A DNA stretch of 64,000 bases, taken from Azospirillum sp. Its GTDB lineage: Bacteria; Pseudomonadota; Alphaproteobacteria; Azospirillales; Azospirillaceae. The translations under genes and the position numbers were made by a program. The stretch spans positions 62,001 through 126,000 of the forward strand of contig JAIXPD010000014.1 of NCBI GenBank assembly GCA_027486405.1. The letters are read 5' to 3'. Below, piece by piece: positions 63,665 through 64,000 of the stretch; the stretch's first letter is position 1; each line of letters starts with the position of its first letter. The notes beneath the pieces were generated by a model. The model was given only the letters and a program-made list of their open reading frames with translations, was not told where the DNA came from and ran no database searches.

Positions 63665-64000
63665 ATGATCCCCAACCTGAACATCGTCCCCTTCGTCAGC
63701 GTCGATCACATGATGAAGCTGGTTTTGAAGATCGGGGTCGAACGTTTCCTGTCGGATCTCGCGGTTTACATCGAGGAGGATTTCCGCCGCTGGCCGGTGT
63801 TCGACAAGACCCCGCGCGTCGCCTCCCACAGCGCCGACGGCGTGATCGAGCTGATGCCGACCAGCGACAACCGCAATTACGGCTTCAAATACGTCAACGG
63901 CCACCCGAAGAACACGCGCGAAGGCCGCCAGACCGTCACCGCGTTCGGCGTGCTGTCCGACGTCGCCACCGGCTACCCGGTGCTGATGACCGAGATGACC
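63665..64000 (+). CDS. ocd: Ornithine cyclodeaminase (partial, runs off the window)
   Basis: The first 112 residues of a protein very like the Agrobacterium catabolic ornithine cyclodeaminase: NLNIVPFVSVDHMMKLVL, LAVYIEEDFRRWPVFDKTPRVASHS, GVIELMPTSDNRNYGFKYVNGHPKNT (substrate-binding Lys) and GRQTVTAFGVLSDV. It converts L-ornithine to L-proline and ammonia using NAD. It is cut by the window end. Directly downstream of arginase in the same operon. Confidence 0.94.
   Translation, partial: MIPNLNIVPFVSVDHMMKLVLKIGVERFLSDLAVYIEEDFRRWPVFDKTPRVASHSADGVIELMPTSDNRNYGFKYVNGHPKNTREGRQTVTAFGVLSDVATGYPVLMTEMT

Overview
The window is high-GC DNA with dense operons, many 4-base ATGA/GTGA start-stop overlaps, and gene families typical of soil or plant-associated Alphaproteobacteria. 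I read it as chromosome or large-replicon DNA from a Rhodospirillales-type organism, possibly Azospirillum-like. That assignment rests on gene content and base composition only. The exception to the GC pattern is one strikingly AT-rich gene and its upstream flank (about 18.4-20.9 kb), which looks foreign.

Layout. (1) 0-4.4 kb: a catabolic operon of a cupin protein, two aldehyde dehydrogenases and a tartrate-dehydrogenase-type enzyme. (2) 4.5-18.3 kb, minus strand: a compact five-gene cluster of very large, poorly characterised proteins (1580, 680, 1216 and 881 aa) ending with a phage-tail-collar-domain protein. (3) 18.4-21.9 kb: an AT-rich calpain-like cysteine protease gene, then a decayed IS5-family element. 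(4) 21.9-36.6 kb: amine/amino-acid catabolism. It has two FAD amine oxidases, two haloacid-dehalogenase-type proteins, a GNAT protein, a class III aminotransferase, a complete peptide-type ABC importer, an Lrp regulator, an RraA-like protein and a pyrroline-2-carboxylate-reductase-like enzyme. (5) 36.6-44.8 kb: the kdp high-affinity potassium system (a 27-aa small ORF, then kdpF-A-B-C-D-E). (6) 44.9-55.6 kb: a complete type I-E CRISPR-Cas locus. (7) 55.6-61.4 kb: a ytfQ-ytfR-ytfT-yjfF galactofuranose-type sugar importer with an aldose epimerase. (8) 61.7-64 kb: an IS110-family remnant, an AsnC/Lrp regulator, arginase and the start of ornithine cyclodeaminase.

The CRISPR locus is unusually arranged. 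The order is array 1 (leftward) - cas1 - cas2 - cas3 - 529-bp gap - cas8e - cse2 - cas7e - cas5e - cas6e - array 2 (rightward). The two leaders have the same length and align without gaps (56 of 82 positions identical by my hand count). Both leaders face the cas genes. The gap between cas3 and cas8e has a near-consensus sigma-70 promoter, about 300 nt rich in perfect hairpins, and a textbook Rho-independent terminator. I read this as a candidate structured non-coding RNA gene inside the cas locus.

The strongest candidates for something undescribed are that RNA and the five-gene giant-protein cluster with its neighbouring calpain-like protease. No tRNA or rRNA genes were seen. All family assignments come from reading motifs; no database search was possible.
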